Below are positions 46,047-55,465 of a stretch of 64,000 nucleotides of DNA, one piece after another; the stretch's first letter is position 1, and each line of letters begins with the position of its first letter. The notes beneath the pieces were generated by a model. The model worked only from the letters and a program-made list of their open reading frames with translations, searched no databases and was not told the DNA's origin. Origin of the DNA: Arthrobacter sp. Leaf337. Its GTDB lineage: Bacteria; Actinomycetota; Actinomycetes; Actinomycetales; Micrococcaceae. The stretch lies in assembly GCF_001423745.1 (NCBI RefSeq), contig NZ_LMPC01000012.1:251981-315980 (forward strand), given 5' to 3'. Position numbers and translations under genes: made by a program.

Positions 46047-46730
46047 CTATTGGCGGCTTTCTTCTCTATGTGGTTTTAGGTGCTCTGGGAAATCTTCATC
46101 CGACAGGCGGGGAAATGTGCAGGAGAACTCGCCCCGGTATCCAAACAGGAAGCCCGTGACCGGGTTCCGCACCTGCATCTGGATGGTGTAGACGCCACGG
46201 TCGTCATCGAAGCTTTCATAAAGGTCTGCGGTGCCAGTCAAGGCCGCAGGGAAGGTGAAACCTATGACACCTTCGTAAAACCGCTGGGCTGTTGACTGCA
46301 GGTGCAACGTTCCGTCGGTGAGAACTTCCAGTTTCAGGTCAGTAGCCAGATGTTGGTGCGTTCCGAGGTAATCGACAACCGCGCCACGTTGAGGGCTGTA
46401 GATCATGGTGGCATCGAAGCGGCGTCTCCTGGCCCGGGGCAGCTCGAGGGTCCGCACGAAGGTGACCGTGGGTCTGCCGAAACCATCAACGTACGGATAG
46501 TTCTCGATAGTGAACGGGATGTTCCGTCCTTGGTCGGGGAAGAGGATGTTGCGGAAGGCCCCCAGACGAAGGAACGGAACTGTCCACCATGCGCCACAGC
46601 GGACTTCCGAGAAGACCCCTCGGCCTACGCAGGCATATCCGCTGTCTATGTCCACGCCGAAGCGCTTCTGGAGCATGGGGTGCAACTTCCGGAAGTCTTG
46701 GCCCAGGGCTAGCTCGAAAATCGAAGGCAT
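46047..46730 (-). CDS. DUF4166 domain protein
   Basis: The 227-residue protein begins PSIFELALGQDFRKLHPMLQKRF, the usual start of DUF4166, and keeps GYACVGRGVF and the GFLFGYRGEFSCTF end segment. The family has no known enzymatic role; in Bacillus it occurs in YndJ. It lies 2 bp after the SRPBCC-like gene, so both form an operon. Codon choice looks less GC-biased than in regions 1-3. Confidence 0.82.
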   Translation of the reverse strand: MPSIFELALGQDFRKLHPMLQKRFGVDIDSGYACVGRGVFSEVRCGAWWTVPFLRLGAFRNILFPDQGRNIPFTIENYPYVDGFGRPTVTFVRTLELPRARRRRFDATMIYSPQRGAVVDYLGTHQHLATDLKLEVLTDGTLHLQSTAQRFYEGVIGFTFPAALTGTADLYESFDDDRGVYTIQMQVRNPVTGFLFGYRGEFSCTFPRLSDEDFPEHLKPHREESRQ

Positions 46731-46732
46731 GG

Positions 46733-47542
46733 TTACTCGTCTTTCGTCCCTGACTGAGCAGCAATTCTTGGTGTTGAAGGTGATGGCAGCGCATCCAGAG
46801 CTGATGGGGCACGACCAAAGTGCGCATCAGATGGCGCCCGGCGGCAACGTCCTGCCCGAGGCACTGTCCAATGCGCCGGGAGAGCGGATGCTGTCAAAAG
46901 GGCAGTACCAGCCAGAAAAGCCCAACCTGTGTTTCTGCCGTTAATTGCTTTGTTGAGCAGAACGCCGGCGCTTACGGCACCACCGGCTCTCACTGCCGCA
47001 TCAATAATCCAGCGGTTACGGGAGTCGCCGGGGTCAATATCGGATTCTGCCCATAGACGCAGTCGGTCAAAGCTGAGGGCAGTGGCCCATCCCAAAGCGG
47101 GCCGGATGAGCCTGGCGTCAAAGGCCTTCCCTACGATTCCCATTCCCGGCCGGTAGTTATACCCGGTGATAAAACGCACGCCATCTTCCGTGGGGATGTA
47201 GCGCCAGTACCCCGATCCTGCCCCGATAGGTGACAAAGCATCCGAGGTATCAAACTTGAGCACTGACGTCGCCTGCCCATCCTTGCGATACCGGTGACCT
47301 AGCGAGGTCCCGGTCCCGCGAATGGTATGCCATGGCAACCAGAACTCGTAGCGAAAACGAACAGGTTCACCTTGCTGGTCACCGCCCATCGGGACGATGC
47401 GGGAAAAACGCAAATCCCAGCGAGGATGGAGTGCCAGGTCCTGGCTCAGCACCCACACCCGGTCCATGGAAGCCCGAATCCCAATCTCTACGAAGATCGG
47501 CTTGTGCTTTCCCGATGTTTCTCGGTTTGCGCTTTCCCCCAT
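46733..47542 (-). CDS. SRPBCC-like (polyketide cyclase/START fold) protein
   Basis: The 269-residue protein has an N-terminal half resembling SRPBCC ligand-binding proteins: IFVEIGIRASMDRVWVLSQD, then HPRWDLRFSRI. The second half has an amphipathic and hydrophobic stretch (GAVSAGVLLNKAINGRNTGW, AFLAGTALLTASAL) that may touch the membrane. The ATG at 47542 was chosen over a TTG at 47575 that lacks a binding site. It probably works with the DUF4166 protein; the combination recalls oxidoreductase-associated lipid-handling genes, but no ligand can be named. Confidence 0.68.
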   Translation of the reverse strand: MGESANRETSGKHKPIFVEIGIRASMDRVWVLSQDLALHPRWDLRFSRIVPMGGDQQGEPVRFRYEFWLPWHTIRGTGTSLGHRYRKDGQATSVLKFDTSDALSPIGAGSGYWRYIPTEDGVRFITGYNYRPGMGIVGKAFDARLIRPALGWATALSFDRLRLWAESDIDPGDSRNRWIIDAAVRAGGAVSAGVLLNKAINGRNTGWAFLAGTALLTASALPAHWTVPRAGRCRRAPSDAHFGRAPSALDALPSPSTPRIAAQSGTKDE

Positions 47543-48004
47543 TCGAGAATCATAAATGGCAGTCGAAGCGGACAAGGTGCATGCATTCGGTGGCTTACTA
47601 GCCTCGGCCGTTCAAATGTTTTCATTGATTCCCTTCAGTGGGTTGAAACTGTCGCGCTGTAGGTTCGGCCGGTGGAAGGTCCTTCGCGAGTAGGTCAATG
47701 CTGGTGCACCACTGCCACGACGTCGCATAAACGACTTACAACCTCAGCGACGCATTAGCAGGGGGCATAACATTTGCTCGGCGTCTGGGGAGAACCCCAC
47801 CGGATCGGATTCATGGCCACTTCAACGAACATCGACCAAGAGCTCCTCTCTCTATTTGCGCCGCCTCATGATCACGAACGCGCTGATTCCCAGAATCACT
47901 AACATGACGGCGGAAAAACCACGACGAACAGAGGGTCAAGTCCCACTCCTCCATAGCTGGGAGAAAAATTCTTCACATGTACTCCTGCCTCTTGTGGTGT
48001 GCAG
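47543..48004. other. 462-bp region without a convincing gene
   Basis: I see no open frame with protein-like composition. A short minus-strand stretch near 47852-47905 encodes MLVILGISAFVIMRRRK before a stop, which looks like the tail of a membrane protein, but stops precede it in frame. It may be a decayed gene. Confidence 0.4.
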
Positions 48005-48316
48005 CTAGTTATCGTCTGAGCGCTCAGGGAAGCGTTCGGGATGCTTAGGGTCTCTGCCGCGTTCGCGCCAGTACTCATCGCGTTGCCACAATGAAAACCG
48101 AGTCGCCCAGATGATGAATATGATCGTGCCAACGGCAAGAATTGCCACCTTGCCCCAAACCCACGGCTCGGGCTCAATGGGTAGGAAGTTCAGAATAATC
48201 ATTGCCAAGGCCAAGGCTGACCCATAGTAGGTGAGGCGGCGGAGCCTGCGCCTCAGCTCAGGGCTTGCGCTGACCGGAGGCTTGCCCGTCGGCTTTCGTG
48301 GGGATCGCTCTGGCAT
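48005..48316 (-). CDS. Small two-helix membrane protein
   Basis: The 103-residue protein has a basic N-terminus and two hydrophobic segments (YGSALALAMIILNFLPI, VAILAVGTIIFIIWATRF). A highly charged tail closes it (QRDEYWRERGRDPKHPERFP). The ATG at 48316 is the best start by composition, but has no clear ribosome binding site. Unknown function. Confidence 0.6.
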   Translation of the reverse strand: MPERSPRKPTGKPPVSASPELRRRLRRLTYYGSALALAMIILNFLPIEPEPWVWGKVAILAVGTIIFIIWATRFSLWQRDEYWRERGRDPKHPERFPERSDDN

Positions 48317-48385
48317 GAGTGTACTGAACCACAAGCGAAAGCATTCCGACAGGGCCCATACCAGTTGATCCTCCGGCCCCGCGTA

Positions 48386-48483
48386 GATGCCCGGTAGAGG
48401 TCGCAATCGCTCTCCGCAACCAATTCCTGGCAACAACTAGCCTCACTCGTCGCATGACCAATATTCGGCCCGGTCAGGGTTGC
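48386..48483. repeat. 98-bp direct repeat, copy A
   Basis: This segment aligns without gaps to 49415-49512 at 77 of 98 positions. The last 18 bases, CGGCCCGGTCAGGGTTGC, are identical. Each copy lies upstream of the start side of a small minus-strand membrane protein gene. A shorter third copy of the 3' part lies at about 48528-48570. Confidence 0.75.
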
Positions 48484-48527
48484 AACCCTATGGGCTGCTC
48501 TCTCCTGGCTATTTTCGCCAGACGTCC

Positions 48528-48570
48528 TGATCAACCATTTTTCGGCCCCAGTCGGGGTTCGGCTTTGGAA
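48528..48570. repeat. Partial third copy of the 98-bp repeat tail
   Basis: The stretch TTTTTCGGCCCCAGTCGGGG followed by TTCGGCTTTGGAA resembles the tail of copy B and its continuation (TTTTCGGCCCGGTCAGGG, then CGACGTGGAA). It lies immediately 3' of the membrane protein gene at 48573. Confidence 0.5.
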
Positions 48571-48572
48571 CA

Positions 48573-49232
48573 TTAAAACGGCGCGTTGCCCGGGGCTGCC
48601 CGCTCCGCTGTGTGGGCCAGGAACCGGCCCGCCCGCCGGAAGTCACGGACGAGAAACCCTACCCCGGCCGCTATTACTCCCACACCAATTGCCATCAGCC
48701 AAGCGAACAGACTGTCACCGCGGAGAGCTGAGTTCATGACTTGGGGAATGAAGATGAGAGGATACAACGGCGCCAGAAGCAGTTGCGTGGCGAGGCCCTT
48801 TCGTAATTGCACCGCGGCGGCCCGGCTGACTGAAAGATGTTCCGGATCGATGGGTCCCTTCCCTGCGATCTGACGACGGACCTGCTTCTTTTCCTCGTTT
48901 TCCAAGGAAAGAAGCACATCAATCCTCCCGAACTTTACTGCGGGTGCCACTTTCTTCGCGTTGTGGACCAAGCCCCCAATCAGGGCGCCTAGAAATCCAA
49001 GGAGAAACCCGAAGGTTAGGAAGGTCGGCAACCTCTCCGGTGTGCCCGGGAAAGCCAGGGTTGCGCCGATGGTCCCGGCCGCGACCAGGATGAAGAATCC
49101 GGCAGGGATATAGCGGGTGTAATAGGTTTTCACGGCCTCGCCCAGGCCGTTGTCCTCGACGCCCTGCGCTCTTCTCTTCGCGTCTGCCCAGCGGTCATTG
49201 GCCTCCGCCATGAGATCGTCAATACCGCTCAT
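48573..49232 (-). CDS. Membrane protein of unknown function
   Basis: The 219-residue protein begins MSGIDDLMAEANDRWADAKR and has about four membrane segments in two pairs (AGFFILVAAGTIGATLAF, FLLGFLGALIGGLV, LAPLYPLIFIPQVM, LFAWLMAIGVGVIAAGVGFL). A charged middle domain contains ENEEKKQVRRQIAG. The ATG at 49232 follows a purine-rich GGAAGAAGAAG. A longer frame to 49475 runs through repeat copy B and was rejected. I do not recognise the family. Confidence 0.65.
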   Translation of the reverse strand: MSGIDDLMAEANDRWADAKRRAQGVEDNGLGEAVKTYYTRYIPAGFFILVAAGTIGATLAFPGTPERLPTFLTFGFLLGFLGALIGGLVHNAKKVAPAVKFGRIDVLLSLENEEKKQVRRQIAGKGPIDPEHLSVSRAAAVQLRKGLATQLLLAPLYPLIFIPQVMNSALRGDSLFAWLMAIGVGVIAAGVGFLVRDFRRAGRFLAHTAERAAPGNAPF

Positions 49233-49571
49233 CGTCTTCTTCTTCCCCGAAGCACAAACGCTGACAAGGCGCCCCTGAAAACCTGCTGATGCGTCCTGTG
49301 CAGATCCTAGCGCCCGGAGGACTAAGGGACACGTCTCCACAGCGACTAGGTTCGCGACAGGGTTTAACAAACCAAGGTTGATGCCGGCCTCATCGGCACC
49401 CGCACAACCAGTTAGATGCCCGCTCAATGTTGCTATCTCTCTGAGCGACCAGTTCTCGGCAACAACTAATCCCACGAGTCGAATGACCAGTTTTCGGCCC
49501 GGTCAGGGTTGCCGACGTGGAATCCCCAGCGATGCGGACTTACCTCTGGCGTTGAGTGCTTGAATGAGGGC
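49233..49571. other. 339-bp intergenic region holding repeat copy B
   Basis: Apart from the repeat at 49415-49512, no gene is visible. It probably contains the divergent promoters of the membrane protein and FAD monooxygenase genes. Confidence 0.5.
49415..49512. repeat. 98-bp direct repeat, copy B
   Basis: Partner of the segment at 48386-48483 (77 of 98 identical, no gaps). Read on the minus strand, both copies encode a similar run (copy B: GLVVAENWSLREIATLSGHL; copy A: RLVVARNWLRRAIATSTGHL). It is unclear whether that is coding conservation or chance of the repeat. Confidence 0.75.
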
Positions 49572-50708
49572 ATGGTGGATCGCAGCGTACTGCTCTCCGG
49601 CGGCGGCATTGCCGGCTCGACCGCCGCGTACTGGCTGGCGAAGTCCGGTTGGTCGGTCACAATTGTGGAACGAGCGGCCGACACACCATCTAGCGGCAAC
49701 CCTGTCGACGTACGCGCAGGAGCGGTCGCTGTTGCACGGCAGATGGGCATCTGGTCGCGCCTGGAGGAGGCTGCCACCGGTGTCGAGCGCCTGGTCTTCG
49801 TCGGCGCCGACGGGCGGCCACAGGCCACGATCCGCACGCGCCAGCGTGTCGACCGCCACGAGGAGGTCGAGGTCGCACGCAATGAACTCGTCGCCCTGTT
49901 GCTCGAGAAGGCCCAAGAGACAAGTCTCATCATCCGGGACGACTCGATCACCGCTTTGCACCAGGACGGCGGCGGAATCGACGTCGAGTTTCAGCGGACT
50001 CCTTCCCGTCGCTTCGACCTGGTCGTCGGAGCCGACGGACTCCACTCCACCGTTAGGCGCTTGGCGTTCGGCCCCGAAAAACGTTTTTCCCGCCCGTTCG
50101 GCATGTTCGTGGGCACCGTGCGCGCCCCTGCACCGATCGAGGATGCGCGCACCGTGCTGTTGTACAACGAACCGGGAACCTCCTTGACCATCCATCCGGC
50201 CGGCGGGAAGCCCGGGTTCGCATTCATCTTCCGGGGACAGCACGATTTCGACTACCGCGACGCGGACCAAGGCAGACGCCTCGTCGAGTCCACCTACGCC
50301 GGCGGCGGATGGTTCACCACGCTCGCGCTTGAGAAATGGGGCGCGTCCGACGATAGGTACTTCGACGCCGTCACCCGCGTGGACGTACCGCAGTGGACTG
50401 CCGGCCGCGTGGTGCTGCTCGGTGACGCGGCGAGTTGCATCTCGTTGTTCGGTGACGGCTCCAGCAGCGCGATCGTCGGGGCCAAGACCCTCGCCGACGC
50501 GATTGCCGCCCACCCGGACGACCACACCGCCGCTTTCGCTGGCTATGAACACACGCACCGCAAACACATCCGACCGCTACAACGGCGCGCCGGCATCGCA
50601 TCGCGCCTCCTCGTACCCAAGACCCGATCGGGCATCACGATGCGCAATGCGGTGTTAAACGCGCTCCCCTTTCGGAACGAGCGACGAGCCCCAGATTCGC
50701 AGCGATAA
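49572..50708 (+). CDS. FAD-dependent monooxygenase (TetX/PHBH-like)
   Basis: The 378-residue protein has VLLSGGGIAGSTAAYWLAKSG (FAD-binding GxGxxG), VVGADGLHSTVRRLAF (DG motif) and VVLLGDAASCISLFGDGSS (GD motif). This is the class A flavin hydroxylase layout. The substrate is unknown; small aromatics or antibiotics are typical. The ATG at 49572 follows GAGGG. A longer frame upstream runs through repeat B and was rejected. Confidence 0.88.
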   Translation: MVDRSVLLSGGGIAGSTAAYWLAKSGWSVTIVERAADTPSSGNPVDVRAGAVAVARQMGIWSRLEEAATGVERLVFVGADGRPQATIRTRQRVDRHEEVEVARNELVALLLEKAQETSLIIRDDSITALHQDGGGIDVEFQRTPSRRFDLVVGADGLHSTVRRLAFGPEKRFSRPFGMFVGTVRAPAPIEDARTVLLYNEPGTSLTIHPAGGKPGFAFIFRGQHDFDYRDADQGRRLVESTYAGGGWFTTLALEKWGASDDRYFDAVTRVDVPQWTAGRVVLLGDAASCISLFGDGSSSAIVGAKTLADAIAAHPDDHTAAFAGYEHTHRKHIRPLQRRAGIASRLLVPKTRSGITMRNAVLNALPFRNERRAPDSQR

Positions 50709-50764
50709 GTGGCGGACTATTCGCAGCGCTAAATGTCACTTGGCGACCGTTAGTCGATGGTTAG

Positions 50765-51394
50765 ATGGAACTCATGGGGAGCATGTCGGTGGTTGAGGAG
50801 CTGCGCGAGCACTACGTTGCAGTAGTCGGATCTGAGCCGGAGTACCACGATATGCGTACGCGCTCAGGGGAATCTGTGGGCGTCTTCGAGTGGCCAAAAG
50901 GTACGAGCCGGATGGGCGTCCACCTCTATGCTTCGGCTGGCGCCACCCGCCATGGCCCGGGAGCCAGACAGCACGCCGTTGAGCTCTTCGTGGGAGTGAA
51001 GTCCGGTTCCGAGGCGGTAAAAGAGGCGTTCGCCAACATGGTTTTGAGCGTCCTCAAAAGCAACACAGTGCCTCAACACGGCGTCTTTGTGGCAGGCAAT
51101 TGGAAAGTCATAAAGGGTCGGAAATTCACGGGATGGGTGCTAACCGAACGTCCCGATGACCTGATCCCGGAACTCCAGCTGACGAACGGCCGGCACGTCG
51201 TGTTCCTCGACGCCTTGCCGGTCTTTCCCGAGGAAGCCGAGTACAGGCACGGTAACCGATCCGACGAGCTCTTCGGAATCTGGGAAGAGACCGGCGTTAG
51301 ATCCTGGGACCTGGACAGAGACTTGCCAGCGGGGATAGAAAGACGCTCAATCCTTCGCTGGCCCTCGTGGGCACTGCGCAATGAAAGACCTTGA
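50765..51394 (+). CDS. Suppressor-of-fused (SUFU)-like domain protein
   Basis: The 209-residue protein contains HAVELFVGVKSG, HGVFVAGNW and VVFLDALPVFPEEAEY, spaced as in bacterial SUFU-like proteins, a fold often used as immunity protein in contact-toxin systems. No toxin gene is next to it. Several in-frame ATGs occur at the start (50765, 50774, 50783). The assignment is by pattern and is moderate. Confidence 0.6.
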   Translation: MELMGSMSVVEELREHYVAVVGSEPEYHDMRTRSGESVGVFEWPKGTSRMGVHLYASAGATRHGPGARQHAVELFVGVKSGSEAVKEAFANMVLSVLKSNTVPQHGVFVAGNWKVIKGRKFTGWVLTERPDDLIPELQLTNGRHVVFLDALPVFPEEAEYRHGNRSDELFGIWEETGVRSWDLDRDLPAGIERRSILRWPSWALRNERP

Positions 51395-51596
51395 TAACTA
51401 ACCTGTGACCCGACTCCCTTAGGGCATCGATATGTGCGCCCGTTGTGTCTGGCCTCGTAGCCCTTCGGCAAACTTTAGGGAGGACGTGTGGGTCTGTGGG
51501 ACTACCATCCGAGTGTCAGACGCAGTGGTGCCCGGCAGCATGTCCAACGTCCAGAGGATTGTCGCAGCCATGAAAGCAGAGCACGGATTCTCCGCG

Positions 51597-51908
51597 TCAC
51601 GACACTGAGAACACTTCAAGCGTCTTGGGCCACACGACCACATAACGATCTCCATCGGCCGGCCTGTATGCCGCCCGTACGCCGACCCATCGTGGGTCAG
51701 GGCGCAGCGATGTCATCGCGTCCTGAAACGCTTCGAGTGGTCGGTCGGTGTGGACGAAGATGTTCATCTCGCCGGCATCGAAGTCGTGGCCGTCCACGAA
51801 ACCGTGTGCATCCGGGAGGTCTGCCTCAAGCAGATCCTCCATCGAGATGAGCGCATCAAAGTCGGCCTCAGAGGTAACTGGCCATTGCAAAACGAGGATG
51901 TATTTCAC
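51597..51908 (-). CDS. Hypothetical protein
   Basis: The 103-residue protein begins with GTG (MKYILVLQWPVTSEADFDAL) and has a GGGGGC site upstream. Beta-alpha-beta spacing and the acidic FVDGHDFDAGEMNIFVHTDR stretch suggest a small mixed alpha/beta fold. No family was recognised. It is 19 bp downstream of the monooxygenase-fold gene, and both may be one operon. Confidence 0.65.
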   Translation of the reverse strand: MKYILVLQWPVTSEADFDALISMEDLLEADLPDAHGFVDGHDFDAGEMNIFVHTDRPLEAFQDAMTSLRPDPRWVGVRAAYRPADGDRYVVVWPKTLEVFSVS

Positions 51909-51927
51909 ATCTGCCCCCTAAGGCTTT

Positions 51928-52230
51928 CTATCGAGGAGCAGAGTTCACGAGCTCGTAGTGTTCGACCAAGGGAAACGGTTCGTAAAATCTGTGCAGTAGC
52001 TGCCGCCACTGCTGGTACTGCGGGGATCCCCTGAAACCAACGGTGTGGTCCTCCAAACTGTCCCACTGCACGAGCAGCAAATAAGTGCTGGGAGTTTCGA
52101 TCGAACGCGAGAGCGATAACGAGATAAAGCCTGGCGTCGACGCAATAATCGATCTAGCCCGGTCGAACGCTGCCTCAAAATCTTCTTCATGACCGGAAAT
52201 GACGGGAAGCAGCGCGTGCTCGGTAATCAT
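51928..52230 (-). CDS. Antibiotic biosynthesis monooxygenase (ABM) domain protein
   Basis: The 100-residue protein is a dimeric barrel of the ABM family: LLPVISGHEEDFEAAFDRA, STPGFISLSLSRSIETPSTY, LVQWDSLEDHTVGFRGSPQY. Such proteins act as cofactor-free oxygenases or haem-degrading enzymes; many have unknown substrates. The ATG at 52230 gives the usual length. An upstream start in the same frame adds eight atypical residues. Confidence 0.82.
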   Translation of the reverse strand: MITEHALLPVISGHEEDFEAAFDRARSIIASTPGFISLSLSRSIETPSTYLLLVQWDSLEDHTVGFRGSPQYQQWRQLLHRFYEPFPLVEHYELVNSAPR

Positions 52231-52576
52231 TAGGCAAGTCTCGCAGGTTCGCATAGATCGTTAGTTAGGAACACTCCACTCGGTCGGCCATGATGGAGAA
52301 TTCATCCTGTTGATGGCATTTGGGGCGGTTCCTATGACCGCGACTGCCCAGCTAACCCGACACCCGTTACCCATCCTGCCGTCTCACGGAGGGGGTGCTT
52401 TCGCTGACAGAGGCATCCATCTTGGCGCTGCGCGCGGTTCGTCGTGAACCGAATTGTCCCTGGTGGCCATCACCGAATGTTTTTTTGCACTGACTGTAAC
52501 TCCAAGCGAGGTTCCGGAAATTTAGTTACCGAGCGGGACATTCAGCCCGCCGTCACAGATATTGGGGGTTATAACA
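52231..52576. other. 346-bp region without a recognised gene
   Basis: No convincing frame of its own was seen. A T-run (ATGTTTTTTTGC) and the AT-rich stretch before 52570 suggest promoter or leader sequence of the lipoprotein gene. Confidence 0.4.
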
Positions 52577-53340
<764 letters not shown>

Positions 53341-53432
53341 CCTCGCGTCGACCGACGACTGATCTTTTCGGGCAGGCATTGTCGGGTCAACGGGTCGGAG
53401 TCTCCGTACCGTAGTAAAGGAAGGAGGCAGCC

Positions 53433-54302
53433 GTGCAGGAATGGAACCGGGCTATCGAGCTCATCGAGGCTGACCTTGCCTCGCAGATCGACGTTGGACG
53501 TCTGGCACAGGTGGCTCTCACCTCGGTGTACCACTTTCGGCGAATGTTTGCCTCACTCGCGGGCTTGCCATTGTCCGAATACATCCGGCGCCGGCGGCTG
53601 ACGGCAGCGGCAGCGGAAATTGTCGCTGGCCAGGCCGTACTGGACGTAGCGATCCGGTACGGGTATGGGTCGGCCGAAGCGTTCACCCGGGCTTTCAAAT
53701 CCATGCACGGGCTCACTCCGTCACAGGCGCGACGCCCGGGCGCCGTGCTCCATTCACAACCGCAATTGAGATTCCATCTTCGAATCGAAGGGAGTGCCGA
53801 CATGAAGCACCGCATAGTGAAGAAGGACGCCTTCCGCCTTATCGGGCTCAAGACACGTGTCCGGCTCATCTACGAGGGTCCGAATCCGCTAATCGAAGAG
53901 TTCGAGCGGAACCTGGACCCGACGGTGAGGCCGCGACTGGCACAGTTATCGGACACGGAGCCGTTCGGACTGCTCGCTGTCACCGAAAATCTCGAGGACC
54001 CGGGAACAGAGGGAAGCGAATTGGATTACTGGCGCGCTGCGGCATCATCACGGACGGCGCCGGTCGGATACGACTCTACGGATATCCCGGCCGGGCTATG
54101 GGTTGTGTTCGAGACAGAAGGCAAGTTTCCCGAGGTCCTGCAGCATCTTTGGGCTGACGCAGCGGCCGAATGGTTCCCCGCGAATCCATATCGCTGGGCG
54201 CCCGGACCACAACTGCTGAGCGTCCAGTCGGAACCAGACGGCTCTAAAGGCCGCGGCCAACTATGGATCCCCATCGAAGCAATCACCACCGATACCAGAT
54301 AG
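53433..54302 (+). CDS. AraC-family regulator with GyrI-like effector domain
   Basis: The 289-residue protein has two AraC HTH motifs within residues 1-100 (QIDVGRLAQVALTSVYHFRRMF and LDVAIRYGYGSAEAFTRAF) and a GyrI/SOUL-like ligand domain from about 125 (FRLIGLKTRVRL, ending GRGQLWIPI). This order matches Rob- and SoxS-like regulators of multidrug or stress responses. A GTG start follows AAGGAGG. The target is unknown. Confidence 0.9.
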   Translation: MQEWNRAIELIEADLASQIDVGRLAQVALTSVYHFRRMFASLAGLPLSEYIRRRRLTAAAAEIVAGQAVLDVAIRYGYGSAEAFTRAFKSMHGLTPSQARRPGAVLHSQPQLRFHLRIEGSADMKHRIVKKDAFRLIGLKTRVRLIYEGPNPLIEEFERNLDPTVRPRLAQLSDTEPFGLLAVTENLEDPGTEGSELDYWRAAASSRTAPVGYDSTDIPAGLWVVFETEGKFPEVLQHLWADAAAEWFPANPYRWAPGPQLLSVQSEPDGSKGRGQLWIPIEAITTDTR

Positions 54303-54381
54303 CTGCATTCGGGGAAACGTTCCGGTATTGGTTGCTTCCGCGAAGGGTTCATTCGCGGAAGTAAGGAAAGGAGCGACGCCG

Positions 54382-55455
54382 TCACCAGCCGCCGCGGGTC
54401 GGCGTATGTCCCTTTCGGGCATCATCGGGCATGGCCATTTCGGCCCGCAGGCCCAGGAGCCGGATCGGACGGCCCGCTTCGATTCCGGCCGCGAGGTCCA
54501 AAGCCCGCGCGAGGATTTCGTGCCGGTCGAAAGTCTCGGGGATCTTTTTCGCGTGGGTCTTGGTGGAGAACGGCGCGTACCGAACTTTGAGGGTTAATCC
54601 GATGACGGGCCGCCCTTCAGCCACAACATCCTCAAGGACGCGCGCTGTCAGTTCCCTGACGGCGTCGTCCACCTGGGCGGGCTCGGTCAGGTCCCGCTGG
54701 AAGGTGGTCTCCCGGCTATGCCCGCGGGCAACCCACGGGGTGTCGTCCACAACGCTGGCGCCGTCCCCGCGTCCGAGCTCCGCGTACCAAGGACCCATCC
54801 TGGGGCCGAACTCCGGGACCAGGTCTTGGGGGTCGCACGCGGCGAGTTCGGCGACGGTGTTGATGCCGAGTCTGGCCAGCCGGCCCGACACTTTGGTTCC
54901 GACGCCCCACAGATCCTTGGTGGGCCGACTGCCCATGACCTCCAGCCAGTTCCCGGCGGTGAGGCGGAAGACTCCGGCCGGCTTGCCGAAGCCGGTGGCT
55001 ACCTTGGCCCGGACCAGGGTGTCGCCGATGCCCACGCTGCAATGCAGCTGCGTCCGCTCCAAAACAGCGGCCTGCACCTGCCGGGCGTAGGCTTCCGGAT
55101 TCTCTGTCTCAATGCCTACAAAGGCTTCATCCCAACCCAGCACCTGCACGGTGGCGCCGGGCTGCGAACGCAGGGTAGCCATCACCGTTTCAGACGCCGC
55201 GAGGTACGCCTCGTGATCGACGGGCAGGATCACGGCGTCGGGCACTTTCCGGGCCGCAATGCGTAAGGGCATTCCGGAACCCACGCCGAACGCCCTTGCT
55301 TCATAGGATGCGGTCGACACCACAGCTCGTTCCGTGGGGTCGCCCCGACCGCCGACAATGATCGGTTTGCCCGCAAGCTCCGGCCGCCGGAGCACTTCGA
55401 CAGCCGCAATGAACTGGTCGAGATCGACGTGCAGTACCCACCGGATTCCGCTCAC
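54382..55455 (-). CDS. DinB-type Y-family DNA polymerase
   Basis: The 357-residue protein has the palm motif VLHVDLDQFIAAVE (first catalytic aspartate), the second acidic pair in LGWDEAFVG, the GIGDTLVRAKVATGFGKPAG segment and the little-finger domain. It is a translesion polymerase without an exonuclease. The start is unsure. A GTG at 55455 abuts AAGGA, while the well-spaced position four codons on (55446-55444) reads ATC where relatives would be expected to have ATG. The gene follows the RibD-like gene by 10 bp. Confidence 0.88.
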   Translation of the reverse strand: MSGIRWVLHVDLDQFIAAVEVLRRPELAGKPIIVGGRGDPTERAVVSTASYEARAFGVGSGMPLRIAARKVPDAVILPVDHEAYLAASETVMATLRSQPGATVQVLGWDEAFVGIETENPEAYARQVQAAVLERTQLHCSVGIGDTLVRAKVATGFGKPAGVFRLTAGNWLEVMGSRPTKDLWGVGTKVSGRLARLGINTVAELAACDPQDLVPEFGPRMGPWYAELGRGDGASVVDDTPWVARGHSRETTFQRDLTEPAQVDDAVRELTARVLEDVVAEGRPVIGLTLKVRYAPFSTKTHAKKIPETFDRHEILARALDLAAGIEAGRPIRLLGLRAEMAMPDDARKGHTPTRGGW

Positions 55456-55465
55456 TCCTTGGCGC

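Noticed and set aside
47899..48177. A 92-codon minus-strand frame
   Set aside because: It overlaps the better supported small membrane protein gene and shows no consistent composition or motif.
49233..49475. N-terminal extension of the membrane protein gene through repeat copy B
   Set aside because: No ribosome binding site and odd composition; the ATG at 49232 with a purine-rich leader fits better. The similarity to the frame in copy A is explained by the DNA repeat.
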